From the NCBI GenBank assembly GCA_009741485.1, contig CM019236.1:58397797-58461796 (forward strand): DNA of 64,000 nt, written 5' to 3'. Positions 40,534-53,522 of the stretch are shown in pieces; positions within the stretch are counted from its first letter, which is position 1; the number at the start of each line of letters is the position of its first letter. The position numbers were made by a program, and so were the translations under genes. Source of the stretch: Malurus cyaneus samueli. Lineage: Eukaryota; Chordata; Aves; Passeriformes; Maluridae. The notes under the pieces are model-generated. The model saw nothing but the letters and a program-made list of their open reading frames with translations, ran no database searches and was not told where the DNA came from.

Positions 40534-40999
40534 GACAGAATCACTGAATGGTTAATTTTGGAAGGGATTAATGGTGGGCTCATCTAGTCCTTCCCCGAGG
40601 AGGATCTTCCTAGTGCACATTGCACACAATTCCATCCAGAAGATTTTTGAATGCCTCCACTGAACGAGTTTCCACAACCTCTCCGGGTAACCCATTCCAG
40701 TTTACAGTAACACATAAAGAAGTTCTTCCTCTTGTTCATCTAGAATTCCCTGTGCATCAGTTTCTGCCCTCTACCTCTTATCCTATTTCTTGGCACCACC
40801 GAGCAGAGCCTGGCTCCATCCTCTTAACACCCTCCCTTGAGGGCCAAACTCTCTCTGCCTTTCCTCAAAAGAGAGATTCTCCGGTGTCCTCATCATCTTT
40901 GTTGCCCTCTGCTGAACCCACTCCAGGAGCTGCATATTTGTCTCTTGGGGAACCCAGAATCAGACTCAGTACTCCAGATCCAGCCTCCCCAAATCACCT
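40534..40999 (-). mobile_element. CR1 LINE fragment (about 460 bp of 3' end)
   Basis: The longest CR1 piece here. It starts with the terminal repeat complement (ACAGAATCACTGAATGG), then CATCTAGTCCTTCCC, TTTCCACAACCTCTCC, GTAACCCATTCCAGTTTAC, GTTGCCCTCTGCTGAACCC and GTACTCCAGATCCAGCC. It reads on the minus strand. The long plus-strand open frames at 40620-41132 and 40837-41031 are antisense readings of this element, not genes. Truncated at its 5' end as usual. Confidence 0.95.
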
Positions 41000-43900
41000 T
41001 TTTGCTGCTGTCAAAAAGAAATGTGGGTTAACTGGAATTCTGAGCATTAATCTTGCTTCATGTCACTTGTCTTCAAATTTTAATGAAGTTAACGATTGTA
41101 GAGAATATTCAGTACTTTGTAGGAATTGTTAGGCAGCTCATGGGAATGTGTTCTTTGTTAATTATATTGTCTTTGATCTTTGGCATTTAAAATTCAGGCC
41201 CCCCATCTTGTAGACATTTATTCATGAGAATGCTTTCTCACACGTACACAGCATAGCTAAACTCTGTAGAACTACTCAGTTATCATGGAGTTTGAATACT
41301 GAAATAATTGACTAAAGATCAGTAACAGTGGATACCAAAGAAAATTTTATCATAATAGTTTGACCAATGTCATAACAATTTCTTGTAATGTTGTTACGAC
41401 ACAAAAATTAAAACTAGTAGGGTGTGTTGAAAGCAGAGTATAAATTCGGCAATATGAATGCAAATTTTATTTGTATTACTGAATTAGATTCTCCCCTTCC
41501 CCATTTTAGATGAGAATTTTCTTTTAAACTGTCTGATAAGTATAGCTGGTCTTAAGGAAAGACAGACTTTCAGAAGGAAGGTTCAAGGGAAGAACTGGGT
41601 GGGGAAGGATGAGGCAGCCAGAGTCCACAGCACTTGGCTAAACTGTTCTGTATCTTTTAAAGAAGCAATTTTCTCTTCTAAGTCTTTCAAGTTTTAATTT
41701 TTGCCTTATGGGATGTGGTACGAAATTATTTTTTTAAAAATAACATACAATTATCAAAACTGAAATGCATTGAATTTGAAAACAGATACCTATAATCAAT
41801 TTGTTCTAAGATTTAAGGGATCTAAAATATTCTGACAAAACTATAATTGGTATTTACTATTTAAGCTGACAAATAAAAATGCTGCTTTTAAGAGGTGTTT
41901 TAAAAATTATTTTTGAGACACAAACTGTACTCATTAGAAGGCTAAATATATGATGGAAATTTTCAAGATGTTCATTGAGACACTTCAATCTTTAAAGCCC
42001 ATTCCAGGTCTCAGTGAGACCAAGACAATGTATGCAGAATTTAGTTGCCAGCTCCTTCCAGCAGCCATCTCGCCTACTTTAAGAAACTCCTGCTATTGAC
42101 CAGGAAAGGTGTGATTTGTACCCAGGAAATATTTGAAAACACATTAAACCAGGAGTCAGCTCACGAATTTATTTGCAACCAAAGGCAGACCTCCAGAGAA
42201 GATCTCATGGCAAAATCCTGGACATCAACGAGGATGATAGGTGTTGAAATGCATTGCTCTGGGGCACTGGGCTTCCTAGACTGGGCAGTCTCAAAATCCC
42301 TGCAAATCTGTATTTTGCTTGGGGAAAGCTAGGTGCCCTAAACTCATCCCCAAACCAGCCTGGAAAACAGCGATCCAGAGAAATTTATCCCTGCCAGAGA
42401 AGGCAGCCTCTTAAGGGGGACAAAGTGGTGAGAAGGTGATTGTCATACACCTTGCCATGGACACCAGGCATCTGACTCCAGGGGACAAGTCTAGGTATTC
42501 ACTGTCCCCCGACCAAGAAGACAATTCTGAAGACAGATTCTCTCAAAAAGGGAGAAACTGCTCCTTTTCTTTTGGAGTAGCCCAAGCTAGAGGTCTCCTT
42601 TTCATTCAAAATCTAAGGCAGTCTACATAGAATGTGGAAGAGCAATATTTTTTTCTTCTGTTAAAGATGTCTCAAATAATTTAAAACGACCACATTGAAG
42701 ATTTACCTGGGATACATTTGCAATGATAAGGGAAAAAGTGAGGGTGCAAATGTATCCTGTACCTTCTCTTTAAATTTATGTGTTTCAGCACAGAATGCAA
42801 ATGAAGAGATACTAGTGGGAAAACAACATGAAAAGAAAATTTGTCATCCAGTGGGTATAGCAGGATACAAATTAATTCAAAGATCAGTTTGTCATGTTTT
42901 TTTATCTAGCATTTGCTTTACATAGCATTTTCACATATAGTCCTTGGTCATTTCAGCTGAACTTTATGCAGATTGCATGTTATTAAGTAATTTAATAAAC
43001 ACTAATTCTTATTCATGTTTATGCAAAATCTAAAAAGCTCTATTAAATAGAGCTTTTTAAATATTTAAATAGAGCTTTAATATTAATTAAATATTATTTT
43101 ATCTGCATTTATAGAGCATATACATTATTTCAATGCCATTTCACAGAATTGTAGTGCTGATATACATGTACATTTGCAGTGTAAGGGGAAATTATGTATT
43201 TAAAGCAAAAGCAACATTTTGAAACATGAAGAAGAAACATCAAGTGAAAATAACATTTCTAAAAACCCTAGCGAATATTCCCTGAAGGTGTCACTGTGCA
43301 GACTAATGACCTTATCAACAGATAAGGACTTATGTCAGCTATTTCAAAGTGCACTGCAATATTAAATTTTTGTGTTACATTTGCAATTATAACAGAGGAA
43401 TTAAAAGCTTTCTTTACTCATATTGTGCTCTTCTCCAAAAATTTTGGTTTTGAATAAACTGGGCTTCACCATAGACTCCCCAATGTAGCCTAGACCTCAT
43501 GGATAGATTCTGGTGGTCCTCAGCTGTTTATATTCCTAATAGACCAGACTGGGCACTGGCCCTATTTTCAGAATAAGCTGTTCTACGCTCATTCTGGTCC
43601 ACAGTTTCTTTGTTTTTTTTTTTCTTTTTCCCCTCCCAGAAAATCAAGCCTCTCAAGTAGAGCTAGGCTGAACAAAACCTAGATTTTATCCAGACACAGT
43701 GATGAGATTGACCTGGAGCATAAACTTGGACCAAGTACCTGAGTAGTACTGTAAAGTTTAAACAGAGCCGGAGGGAGTCCATAAATGTCTTTATTGAGGT
43801 CAGTGAACACTGAAGGGAGGGCTAAAATGGGGTGATTGTTTCTTGGGTAGCAAAAACAATTTAAATTTCCTGGAGACACTTCAAATATTCTAATTTAGCA

Positions 43901-44817
43901 ACTACCTGCCTCCTTCAGAATGAAGTGGGTACTTAGACAGAGAAAATAGACCCATGGAAGCTATTTGCTGATTACCTTAATGCATATAGATATAAAACCT
44001 GCTGTAATAATACATTCTTGGTGACAGATGTGGGTGGAAGTGACCCACAACAGACCTTTTATGTCCTTCTGTGCCACTGCCTCAAGCCACACATTTTGTA
44101 CAGCTCCAGTGCAAAGTCAAGGGTTCCTGGTCACAAATGTCACTTGCTTCAGCAAATGCGTGTCCTTTCCTTTCATCACCATGACTAAAGGAATGTGTTA
44201 CCATTAGCCCAACTTACAGGCAGAAAGTTTGCAGAAGCAATAGAAAAGTCTCCAGCTCTCTGTAAAGAACTTCATACCTAGTCAGCAGTTCTAACATTGT
44301 GTCGGCATGTTTTGAAGCAAGAGACGTAACATACACAAATCATCTTTCCAACTCTCTTGGTTTACATTAAAGGTTATAGTGTTTGTCTAGCAAATCAAAG
44401 GCTGTTTGGGATGGAGATAAGAAATCAGAGCTCTACAGAGCAGTGTGAGGAACAAATTGTCTGTACAGATTGGATCCTCTAGAATACATCCCTCATCAAC
44501 TCTTGGTAATGTTTAAAGATTGAATAATGTAGAAAAGTAATTGTTTGCCAATAGGTCAGTTTTTAGGTAATTTTCTTGTATTCATGGAGCAACTTAAGCT
44601 CACAATTCAAAGTTTTCTAGCCTGTGGTAGCAATTCTATCTTGATGTGACTACCACCTTAAATATAATAAGAGGGAATGGATTTAATTTTTGAATGCTGC
44701 AAGCCATTTATGCATTTCTAGAAGGATATTTCAGAAAACAAATCTCTTTACTGTGAACCAAGCACAGACTTAAAATGTGTTAGAATTGCTTAGAGAAGTT
44801 CATGCCAGAATCCTTAA
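41000..44817. other. Non-coding stretch with a GC-richer block and a palindrome
   Basis: The block 41990-42620 is GC-richer, with open frames of 95, 61 and 64 codons that I cannot assign; a decayed retroviral internal sequence is possible but no motif proves it. At 43031-43059 there is a 13-base-arm palindrome (TAAAAAGCTCTAT and its complement around TAA), with a further AAATAGAGCTTT copy just downstream. Confidence 0.5.
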
Positions 44818-45229
44818 TGTGCAGGTCGCAGGCTCCATCCAGGGCAGGGTTAAGTTTTGCAGCACCCAGCGAGGAGCTCACCGGATCCTGGGATTATTTC
44901 TGTAACCCACACTCATGGGCAGGTGCTTCTGTTTCAGGTCAGCTGGAGCGTGCTGCCAGATGGGGTTGGGTTCCACTCACACGGGAATCATGTGTTCTTC
45001 TTGCACACTCTATTATTAGTATTGTTGCTACTCTTAATTTTTCTTTTTTTATTGCTGTTTCCAGTAAATTACTCTTCTGTCAATCCGTGATCTTCGCCTT
45101 TTGTGTCTCCAGTTCTCTTCTCTGTCCTGACAGCGGGGTTGTGGATTGGAGAGTAGGTAAGTGGCATGTAGTCTGGAGCGTTTCCAGTTGGAGCACTAAG
45201 TTAGAGAATACCATTCCTAAATCACAGCA
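44818..45229 (+). mobile_element. ERVL-type LTR (diverged)
   Basis: About 412 bases that start TGTGCAGG and end ATCACAGCA, in keeping with TG..CA retroviral ends. It aligns by eye with the LTRs at 53523 and 54289: CAGGGCAGGGTTAAGTTTTGCAG near the start, then a T-rich part, TTGCTGTTTCCAGTAAAT as the likely polyadenylation region, and GTGTCTCCAGTTCTCTTCTC before the end. The plus-strand orientation follows from that polyadenylation region. I could not find a matching target-site duplication or a clear internal region, so solo LTR versus 5' LTR is undecided. Open frames in this part are by-products. Confidence 0.75.
45083..45181 (+). repeat. Left arm of a perfect 99-bp inverted repeat
   Basis: This part of the LTR is the exact reverse complement of 45536-45634 (99 of 99 bases compared by eye). 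The arm begins ATCCGTGATC and ends GTCTGGAGCGT. Confidence 0.95.
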
Positions 45230-45535
45230 CCATGTTAGTTTATCTTTCCAGTGACCTTACAATGCCACCAATCTCGCTCCCTCACATGAGGTGGGGAAAA
45301 TGTCAAAGTAACATCACAGTAATTTACGTCAATGACAGCATTTCTCATCTTTGCTCAAAAAGGGAGCCCAGAAGACGATATTTTGCCTGTTCACCATCAG
45401 CACAATTGGACTACAGGACAAAAAGCCCGGTGGCTATTGCACATGGTGTCTGCTCCCAGGTTGCTCCCACTGGTTTTCTCTCTTTCTCTCAAGCTACATG
45501 CAAGAGTGTTGCTGCATTTGCCTCTTGTTCACATC

Positions 45536-45634
45536 ACGCTCCAGACTACATGCCACTTACCTACTCTCCAATCCACAACCCCGCTGTCAGGACAGAGAAG
45601 AGAACTGGAGACACAAAAGGCGAAGATCACGGAT
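45536..45634 (-). repeat. Right arm of a perfect 99-bp inverted repeat
   Basis: Inverted copy of the LTR segment 45083-45181, separated from it by 354 bases. The match stops sharply on both sides; flanking LTR sequence is not copied. Confidence 0.95.
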
Positions 45635-45888
45635 CAGTGGATCCCTGTAGCCACCCTCTTTCTGATATTACCTACCTTGTGTTGTGCACGTTTACCTGGT
45701 TACAAACCCTCTTCAGAATGGCATATTTTATGGTCACAACCATCTTGCAACTGAAATGTTGACAGTTTTGATTGAGCCATGCTTATTACACAATAAGTAG
45801 AATACAGAACTTGATGGGGGAGGGTCTTGTACTGTTAAACTTTGTGTAATTAACACAATTAATGATAACAATTGAAAGGAGACAAGAG
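45635..45888. other. Non-coding sequence between LTR copy and CR1
   Basis: No recognisable element. Frames running into it from the left are continuations of LTR and inverted-repeat readings. Confidence 0.55.
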
Positions 45889-46200
45889 AACACACTGGAG
45901 TACTGTGCTTAGTTCTGGAGACCACTGAAGGACTACTGTGGATAAAAGGGGTGGGAATATTTCCTATGTGAGGAAAAACTGAAGAAAATATTTTTTCACT
46001 GTGTGGTGCCTGAACACTGGCCCAAGTTGCTTGCTGAAGTTGTGGAGTCTCCATCCCTGGGGGCTATTCAGAAGCTCTCTGGACATGATCGTTCACAACT
46101 TCAGAGGGCCACTTCAGGTGGCCCTCATTAAGCAGCAGAAGTTAGGAGAAGATGACTTTCAGCAGTCCCCTTAAAGTCTCAGCTCTTCTGTGGTTCTGTC
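45889..46200 (+). mobile_element. CR1 LINE fragment (3' part)
   Basis: Sense CR1: CTGGAGTACTGTGCTTAGTT and CTGGAGACC, then GAGGAAAAACTGAAG, GTTGTGGAGTCTCCATCCCT, GGCTATTCAGAAGC and CTGGACATGATCGT. It ends in decayed terminal repeats TTCTGTGGTTCTGTCATT. Internally deleted relative to a full 3' region. Confidence 0.92.
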
Positions 46201-49200
46201 ATTTTGCAAAAAAAAAACAAAGCATATTTTTCCTACACCTACACTTATTTTACCCCAAAAGATATTTAGGAAATAATCCAATTAAAAAGGAAATACATGA
46301 GTATGTTTGAATTAACTACTGAAAGCCTGAAAAGTGAATCAAAACTTGTATAGCATATTGACTACCAAGAGGATTAGAAAGGCAGCAGAATGAATATATC
46401 TTGAGGCTGTCCCTCTTTATGTGCTCACATCTGAGCCTGTGCACTAACTCTCTGTGACTGCTTTGTGGCAGAGCGAAAGAGTAATTGACATTCTGGTTAA
46501 CATAGGCTGAAAAATGACCTTGATTCGTCACTTTGTCCCTGGCTTAGCAGGGTATGGGGGTTAAAGAAGGTCACTTGATTCAAAATCTGCCAATATTTTA
46601 TCCCAACAAACACCAACAAAATGATTGCAATGCTTTAATTGTTATATTGTTTACTAGTTAATTAATTGAGGGAATTCATAGTCCAATGTTAAAAGAATTA
46701 GGTCTTTTTTCAGCCATTAACACATTCTCTGTGTACTTTTTTTGAAAGCCAATTTAACACTATGTATTTTCAAATATCTGTTCTGAACAATGCTCTGGCA
46801 AAGAAGACATTTGTGATGGCAAGATGCCTAGCTTTTTTGTTGCTGTGGTGTGACAGACTGGCATTTCTCTGTCAGTCTTATTTATATCTAAAAAAGGAGT
46901 GGGTTTTGAGCCAAGCATAGAAATGGAATAGAAGCATCTGTAGAACAGACCTGGTTTTATTTTTGCTGTGCTTGAATTCATGTTACTATATGCATCCCAG
47001 ACTTCAGTATCCAGAGAACGTTTATCACATGCAAATGCTGAAAGAGGTAGAAATACACTGTTCACTGTGTAGGTGGCTAGTGAGACTTCACATAACTGGG
47101 AAATCCAGCCACAAGTAAGAAGCTGAATGCTTTCGCTAATACACAACACAGCAAATAGTCTGCAATCCTGACCTTTAAATTGAGGGGATTAGAAAATCCA
47201 TGCACAATTCAGTGTATCACTTAACATTTGTTGAATATCCTGTGTATTTCCTTCCAACACTGAAAGGGAGAAGTCTCATAGTTTCTAACAGAGGCTGTCA
47301 TTCTGTCATAAAACTTCGCAACAAGAGAGGATTTCTGAAATACATCTTCTGCTGTGGAACTGTGTTGAAAATGCTAAACAAATTAAGAACGGTACAAAAA
47401 AAAAAACTCCAACAGAATGTATTCCTTATACACATCATATACTTTTTTCTATGCCTTTTAAAATTTGAATAAATATTGTATTTTGTGGAGTGAGCTGCAC
47501 TTGGCAATCTGACCGGCCTAAGAAAGAAAAAGAGAAGTGTAGTCACACAGAGATTGTTACACATGGACCTTGTAGGGGAAAAAAAAAAAAAATTTTGTAG
47601 GTTACTAGGAACGAAATATAAACTACCTGAGAAACAAAAATGAAACTGTAGAAAATACCTAAATCTTGAGTTTTCATACAACAGATTATATAGAAAAGTA
47701 ACGTAGTAAGGAAATTGTTTGCAAAGTGATACACAATTATTATGAGTATTTCAAGAACTAAAGTTGAAAAACTAACAAGTCTATACATATACACAGCAGT
47801 TAAAAGAAGTGAGGCCTCTTAACATGGTTTGACAGCATTGAACAACCAGAGAAGATATTGGTATCTATCTCCAAATCCTGGCTCTGCATCAAATCAGGCA
47901 CACTGCGAAGACTCAGAGGTTAGAAGTGTAGATGAAATGGAAGAGGTGGTTGTTTTCCACATTTGATGCCTCGAGTGTATGATTAGCATAATTAATCTGA
48001 TTTTTTTGCACTGACCCAGCAAGGGAGTGACTCCTTGATGCACCTGATGAATAGAGGAACTGAGTAAACTAAAGAAGGTAATTGCTAATGCAGCCACATT
48101 ACAGCCTTTGTGAGTAGCAAGCAGGTGATTTCAATTCATCATAGCTACCTATATCTCAGGGAAAAGATCTGAATGGGATTTGACTGCTTATGGCCTGCCC
48201 CATGTCCTGCAGAGCTCATAGATGGGAATGCAGTGACTGCAGGAGTGGAGAGGCTGCCTGATGGAAAACTGGTGGAAAACAGTAGCAGATCAGTGTCTTT
48301 CTGCAGAAGCAAGTTTTATTGCTCCTGGGCATGAGGGAATCTGTCAGTTCAGGCTTTCTCTGCTTCTTCTTTCTTTCATCTTATTTCATTTTAAAAGCAA
48401 ACTTCCTAAAGAACTTCAGGTGGCAAACTCTCTAAAGAACTTCTACATTAGAAGGCAAAGATTAAATTTAAATACCCATGTCTTAGCAAACACACATGCA
48501 AGTAAGTAGTACTGAAAGCTCCTGAAGAGACTGCATTGAAAGGCCATTTCCTTACAATTTTGTGTTCTCAATGCAGGTGAAGAACAAAAAACTTCGGGAG
48601 AACCTCTACTTTATGGTTTTCAAAAGCAAGAAGCATATTACAAAACGCACATGATTCAAAACGTTATTTTTTGGAAGAGGAGTTTTGTGCATTTAGGTTG
48701 GAGCTTTTTGCTTTGTTTCGGTTTTTTGAGATAATTAGTGAACATGAAAGAACACTTTTGGATTTCCGTTGTAAAACTCTCAAATTTACAAATAACGGTA
48801 AGAAACGGGGGCAAAAAGTAAATTCCTTTGTGTAACTAGCTGTTAGTTTACTTCCTCAAACTTGGAAGCTTATGTACATGTGGAAGGAAGGGCTAAAGAT
48901 CAACATGGCCAAGAAAACAGTTAATAAAAACAAAAGCTTCATTAACAGACAGTAATTGAAATATGCATATGCAAAAAAGTTAGTTGTATAGATGGAGATT
49001 GTAGCTTATTTTGATTGACTGATTTTGATAAATTGCAGAATTAGTTTAGCAGTCTTTGTATGCTGCTGCACTTTGTATGTGTTTAGAGAAGCAGGCTAAA
49101 AAAACAAGGAAAGTTTAAAGTGAGATGAAAAGTGAAATTCAGCCAATTTGGACATGAAATACTCACTTTTATGTATGTAATTTCATTCATTTATCATTTA

Positions 49201-52038
49201 TTTTCCTCAATAGCCTCTTGCTCTTTTAGTGGTATGCTAGAAAATGAATTTAATGTGGGTTGATATGAAGAGATCTTTTACAAAAATGGTAATTTGATCT
49301 GGCAGTACCAATGAGAATGTAGTTAGAATGAGAAAAAAGGATGATGATAATGATAGAGAATGATAGAGAATGAAAAAAAAAAAAAAAAGGATGCTAGTGA
49401 ATATTGTACTGAAAAATGAAAAAAGAATGCCATCCCTATGACTTAAAGAAGGGTCAGCAACTGCTCTTGACTTTGGGAGGTGACACAGATATGTACTAAT
49501 ACAGCATTTATTATTTCATACATAAACTCGGTATGTCTCCCCAAATCTTTTATTTTCAATCCTAGCATTTTATGTGACATAGAAAATTTTGCACTTCCTC
49601 ATGGAAAAAAACATATCCTATTCATATATTCATGGCATTTCTTCCTTTATTTTAAAGATTACATTTCTCAAGTGAGTGATAAGATTTGAGGAGTTGCACT
49701 CTGGTATGAATAGCTGTCAAACACATAGTAATTCCTGCAACTCTTTCACATTGCAGAAAAAATTATGTGCATGTTAATTACATATTTAAAAGTCAGGGTA
49801 GAGCTTCCAGCCTACAAATACTGTAGCTATATGCCCACAGCATTGTGACATAATTGATCAAAATAATGCTTAGGGTCCTCTCATTGCAGATTCATTTGTT
49901 ATTCATTAGAGTATCACTGATCACAATGATTTCATTTGGTATTCAGAAATGCCATATGTTTCGCCATAGGTGTTCATGGACACTTAAAATAGAATGCTTC
50001 TTCCCTCGGTTGAGCCCTCTGATGACACGCTGATGCAAAATGCATTTGCACTTGCAGAGTCCCTCCCTGCCTACCTGGCAACAGAAGGGCAGATTTTCTG
50101 TGACATCTGAATTAGTAATACAAAGGCTCTCCCTCTCCTGAATAAAGGGAAGGTTGTACTATTTAAAAAGCAGAGATAAAAAATAAAAGAATTTTTCTAT
50201 TTAAATGAAGGTATGAAAGAATTTGGAGTTTTAAGGCACACATAGAAAATGCTCACCTTCCAGTACTTCCTTTTCATTACGAAATAATCATATGTCGTAT
50301 GGTTAAGATATGTTAGAAGAAGAGGACTTTGGATTAAGCAAAAACCAGAATGAGCATTTGGGATTTAGACTTGCTTTTAACTCAGCAAAAATCTATTGTT
50401 TCTTTTTTTAATTTGTCTCCATCTTCACAAGCTAAAAGGCTTCTGATTGACATGAAGTGAACTTCAGTTCTTACACACACCTTCCTGCCTGCCTCTTTCT
50501 TGAGTTCATAGAGGTTTAAGGTAGAATTAGCAGAGCTTGATTATTGATCATAGGTAGATCGATTAGAAGCACAGATTTCTGTGTCATAATGCTACATATT
50601 CTTGTTCGCACTGCTTTGTCATTGCTGAAACTAAATTTTCAGGGCTAGATAGATGACAAAAGTTGCCTTTCTTCTCTTGTGGATTCTGGCTTGAGAAACT
50701 AAACTGAAGTCATTTTTACTTCTAATATTTCCTGGGCAAGGATACAAAAGAATTTATTAGAGTCATTATTTTCATTTTATGCTCAGAAAGGTTACCTGGA
50801 AGTGTAGAAGCCTTTTCTGGTCTTCCACAATGCTTGACGATTATGTTTCCCTAGTGAGTTTCATGTAATCACTCTGCCTTGGTCTAAAAGTAGCTGGACA
50901 AAGACAGTCTTCCTTAAAGTGGAATGAGCATTGAATATGACTAAACTTTTCCAGGCTCTAAGTACTTCAGTATGCTAAAGACATATTTACTTTCATTCTC
51001 AAAATTTAACTTCTTTAAAATAAAACAGTATCTTGATTGCCAACAATACAAACTGAGACTCAGATTTCGAGAGGCCAATGCTTAAGTCAAAAGCTTTGCA
51101 AACTATAGTATTTTTCTAAATATTTTAAATGCCCTCTTTTTTGGTCAGTTGTCAATATGGGCTTTCTAACAAGATCAGGCTACAATTTTCTGTTGTATTT
51201 TAGCCAATGATCATATTTATTGATAGGAAGAGTATCATTATAATTTTGTAACAGTTTTTTTTTAGTTGGTGACTATAAGAACATTTTTCTTTTTCTCTCA
51301 CACTAAGATATCGAAAAGAACTGTGTAACGCTGTTGGAAATGTGTTTTCCCTCCAAGTGAAGAAGATTTTGCAATTTCTTGCATGTCCTGCGAGAGTCAT
51401 TTCTTGGAGAGTGTGCAAGAGTTTGAATTAAAATATCGCTTTCAAATCTAAGGGACATCTGGCTGAGGTAACAGGAAAGAGGAAAGTCCTTTGTGAATCT
51501 CAAGCATCTCATCAGATCTTCCTTTTTACCCCCCATGGCTTCCTGAATAAACCTCTGCTGCCTGCTTTTTTTTTGTTTTTTTTATCTTCCCAAAGGAGGA
51601 TATGGCTTGTGCATTTTATCTTGCTACTCATGTGCTTGTTCACATGTAGTTAACAGCTGCCTTCATTATTAAATGTGTATCTTGATGTGATTGAGTAACG
51701 TTGGATCAATTAATTTTAGATCTATTTTGACTTCAGCCTGAGTTGTAAGTCTTCTAAGACACTTGAGTTATTAAATAGAGTTCTGGCTCCTCTTTCTCAA
51801 AAATTTGAGTGATCTTGGGTAGTTTAGAGTGAAACGAAATACCAGATAATGATTTTATTTTTTAAAACATTTATATCCTCTTAATGATTAGCTTGTTCTG
51901 CAAAAGCATATAAAGAAAATTATGTGGGAAGGGACAAGTTATGATCCAATTATTAAGGTTCTTAGAAATACCTCTGCCTGAATTAAGGTGAAAACAAGAC
52001 CATATGCCAGTCAATAGTTTTATTTGATAGCAAATATG
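46201..52038. other. Non-coding stretch, no gene seen
   Basis: AT-rich. The minus-strand frames 46760-47149 (129 codons) and 47298-47681 (127 codons) are the longest and have no recognisable domain; the second is Phe/Ser-rich and low in complexity. Small GATAGAGAAT duplications and an A16 run lie at 49350-49388. Confidence 0.55.
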
Positions 52039-52086
52039 AGAGGGAGAGAGAGAGAAGAGAGACAAAAGAAGAGAAATAGATAGAAA
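52039..52086. repeat. GA-rich simple repeat
   Basis: (GA)n and GAGAGG words on the plus strand over about 48 bases, decaying into GATAGA units. Purine-rich on one strand throughout. Confidence 0.85.
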
Positions 52087-52139
52087 ACAAGTGGAGGGGA
52101 CAGAAAGAGAATGACAGACACAGAATAAGGAAAATATCC

Positions 52140-52850
52140 CCATCCATGCACTCCATTAATGTTCCATTGATCCTATCCAGCTGGTCTTCTTGGTGGTGAT
52201 GGTCCCCCTAAAAACATATTAATATTAATATCCCTGGATTAATATACTCTCAGGCCAGGCACTTCCCTGGTGTGGGGAGTTTGCCATTGTGTCTTACAAC
52301 AGACTCCAGATTTGCTGCAAAATGTGCAGTCCCATGGTTCAAGGCCTCAGGAATGACTCTGGGGGACATTTTGGGGGGTCTTAGATGGATTAAGGCACCC
52401 CTCAGTTGCTCCTCACATAATGTCCCCTGGATATCACCTCACACTCGTTTGTGTGAGGGAGGATGGGGTCTCTGACCCTGGGCAGGGGTTACAACACACT
52501 GAAACTTCCATCCCTACCTTGGCTGTGGGGAAAATCTGTGCAAACCTGCTCCCGGCAAATGTGTCTGTGGGCTGAAGCCTCCCCCATCCCAAAGCAAGCC
52601 AGAGATGATTTTTAGCACAGCTGCTGAGTTTGGTTCACATTCCTTTCCTTGTTTACTTGTTTACTTCTCCCAGAGCCTGAGGTAATTAAAGAATGGGTTT
52701 TCCCTGTATCTAATCTCAGCTGCTTGACTTACACCCCGAAGTTCTTCAAGAAGGTTTCTGTTGTTGTAGACTCTTTATATAGTTTTAATAAATCTTTTTT
52801 AAAATTTACTTTGCCTGGTCCAAACCCATCCATTTTAAGTTCTAGTTTGC
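52140..52850 (+). mobile_element. Candidate retroviral LTR-like block (unclassified)
   Basis: A GC-richer island against AT-rich flanks, with the general build of an avian retroviral LTR: TGTGGGGAGTTTGCC near 52271 as a possible start, a TATATAG box near 52778, AATAAA at about 52787 and then a T-rich part and TTTGCCTGGTCC. No internal viral sequence and no target-site duplication were recognised. The name rests on architecture only; another old repeat type is possible. Confidence 0.35.
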
Positions 52851-53522
52851 CTGAATGTTTCTATTGCTGTTTTAAAAGTAAGTCTAATGCAGAGACCACA
52901 CTTTTTTACTGAGATCTGCTGTTGTCTGGCACCTGGCAAACAGAATTCAATATAATCTCATATATCATGTTAAAGTTAGAAGAGAGTTTTCCTCTGTATG
53001 ATGCTTTTTGTACAGCTCTGAAATTGACAATATCAAATTCATGACTCTCATAAAAAATCAGGAACCATAGATGAAAATTAACAGTAGAATGAGAAGCTGC
53101 TTAATAAGCTCTATAAGAAACAAGCTGCAGCAATTTTGTTTCCTTTATCCAGGTGAATATTGTTTAAAGCCATACCTGTGGGAGGGGAAAATTCCCTATG
53201 CAAACACTGTTCTCCCCTCAGAGAAAGAGCTTCCCTGAGCTCAGAAATCCCACAAATATAATTTCTTTGAGTAAAAGGAGATATAGAAATATGGAGTCCA
53301 ATGGCAATGAGTAAGGCAGTATCACACTGCCTCTTTCCACTGAGGACAGAAAGAGAGCATCAAGCCTGATTTGGAGAATGAAGCAAGTCTGAGGCTGAAG
53401 TAGGGTCTGAATTGCTATCTGTGTTGGTTTTCTACTCTGATATTTCAGCCAGATCATCCTGATGATACAAAGTCATTTTTTTACCCACTCTGCTGCCATC
53501 TTCACCTACTCTGTTGGGATAA
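52851..53522. other. Non-coding stretch up to the ERVL 5' LTR
   Basis: No recognisable element. Minus frame 53218-53457 (79 codons) has no known domain. The bases directly before the LTR are GTTGGGATAA. Confidence 0.5.

Noticed and set aside
40620..41132. 170-codon plus-strand ORF and nested 64-codon ORF
   Set aside because: They are antisense readings of a minus-strand CR1 fragment; the DNA matches the CR1 3' region.
44802..45762. Overlapping ORFs of 77-176 codons
   Set aside because: They fall on the LTR and its inverted copy, where several frames are open on the same DNA; composition, not coding, explains them.
46760..47681. Minus-strand ORFs of 129 and 127 codons
   Set aside because: Low complexity in the second, no known domain in either, and no supporting signals.
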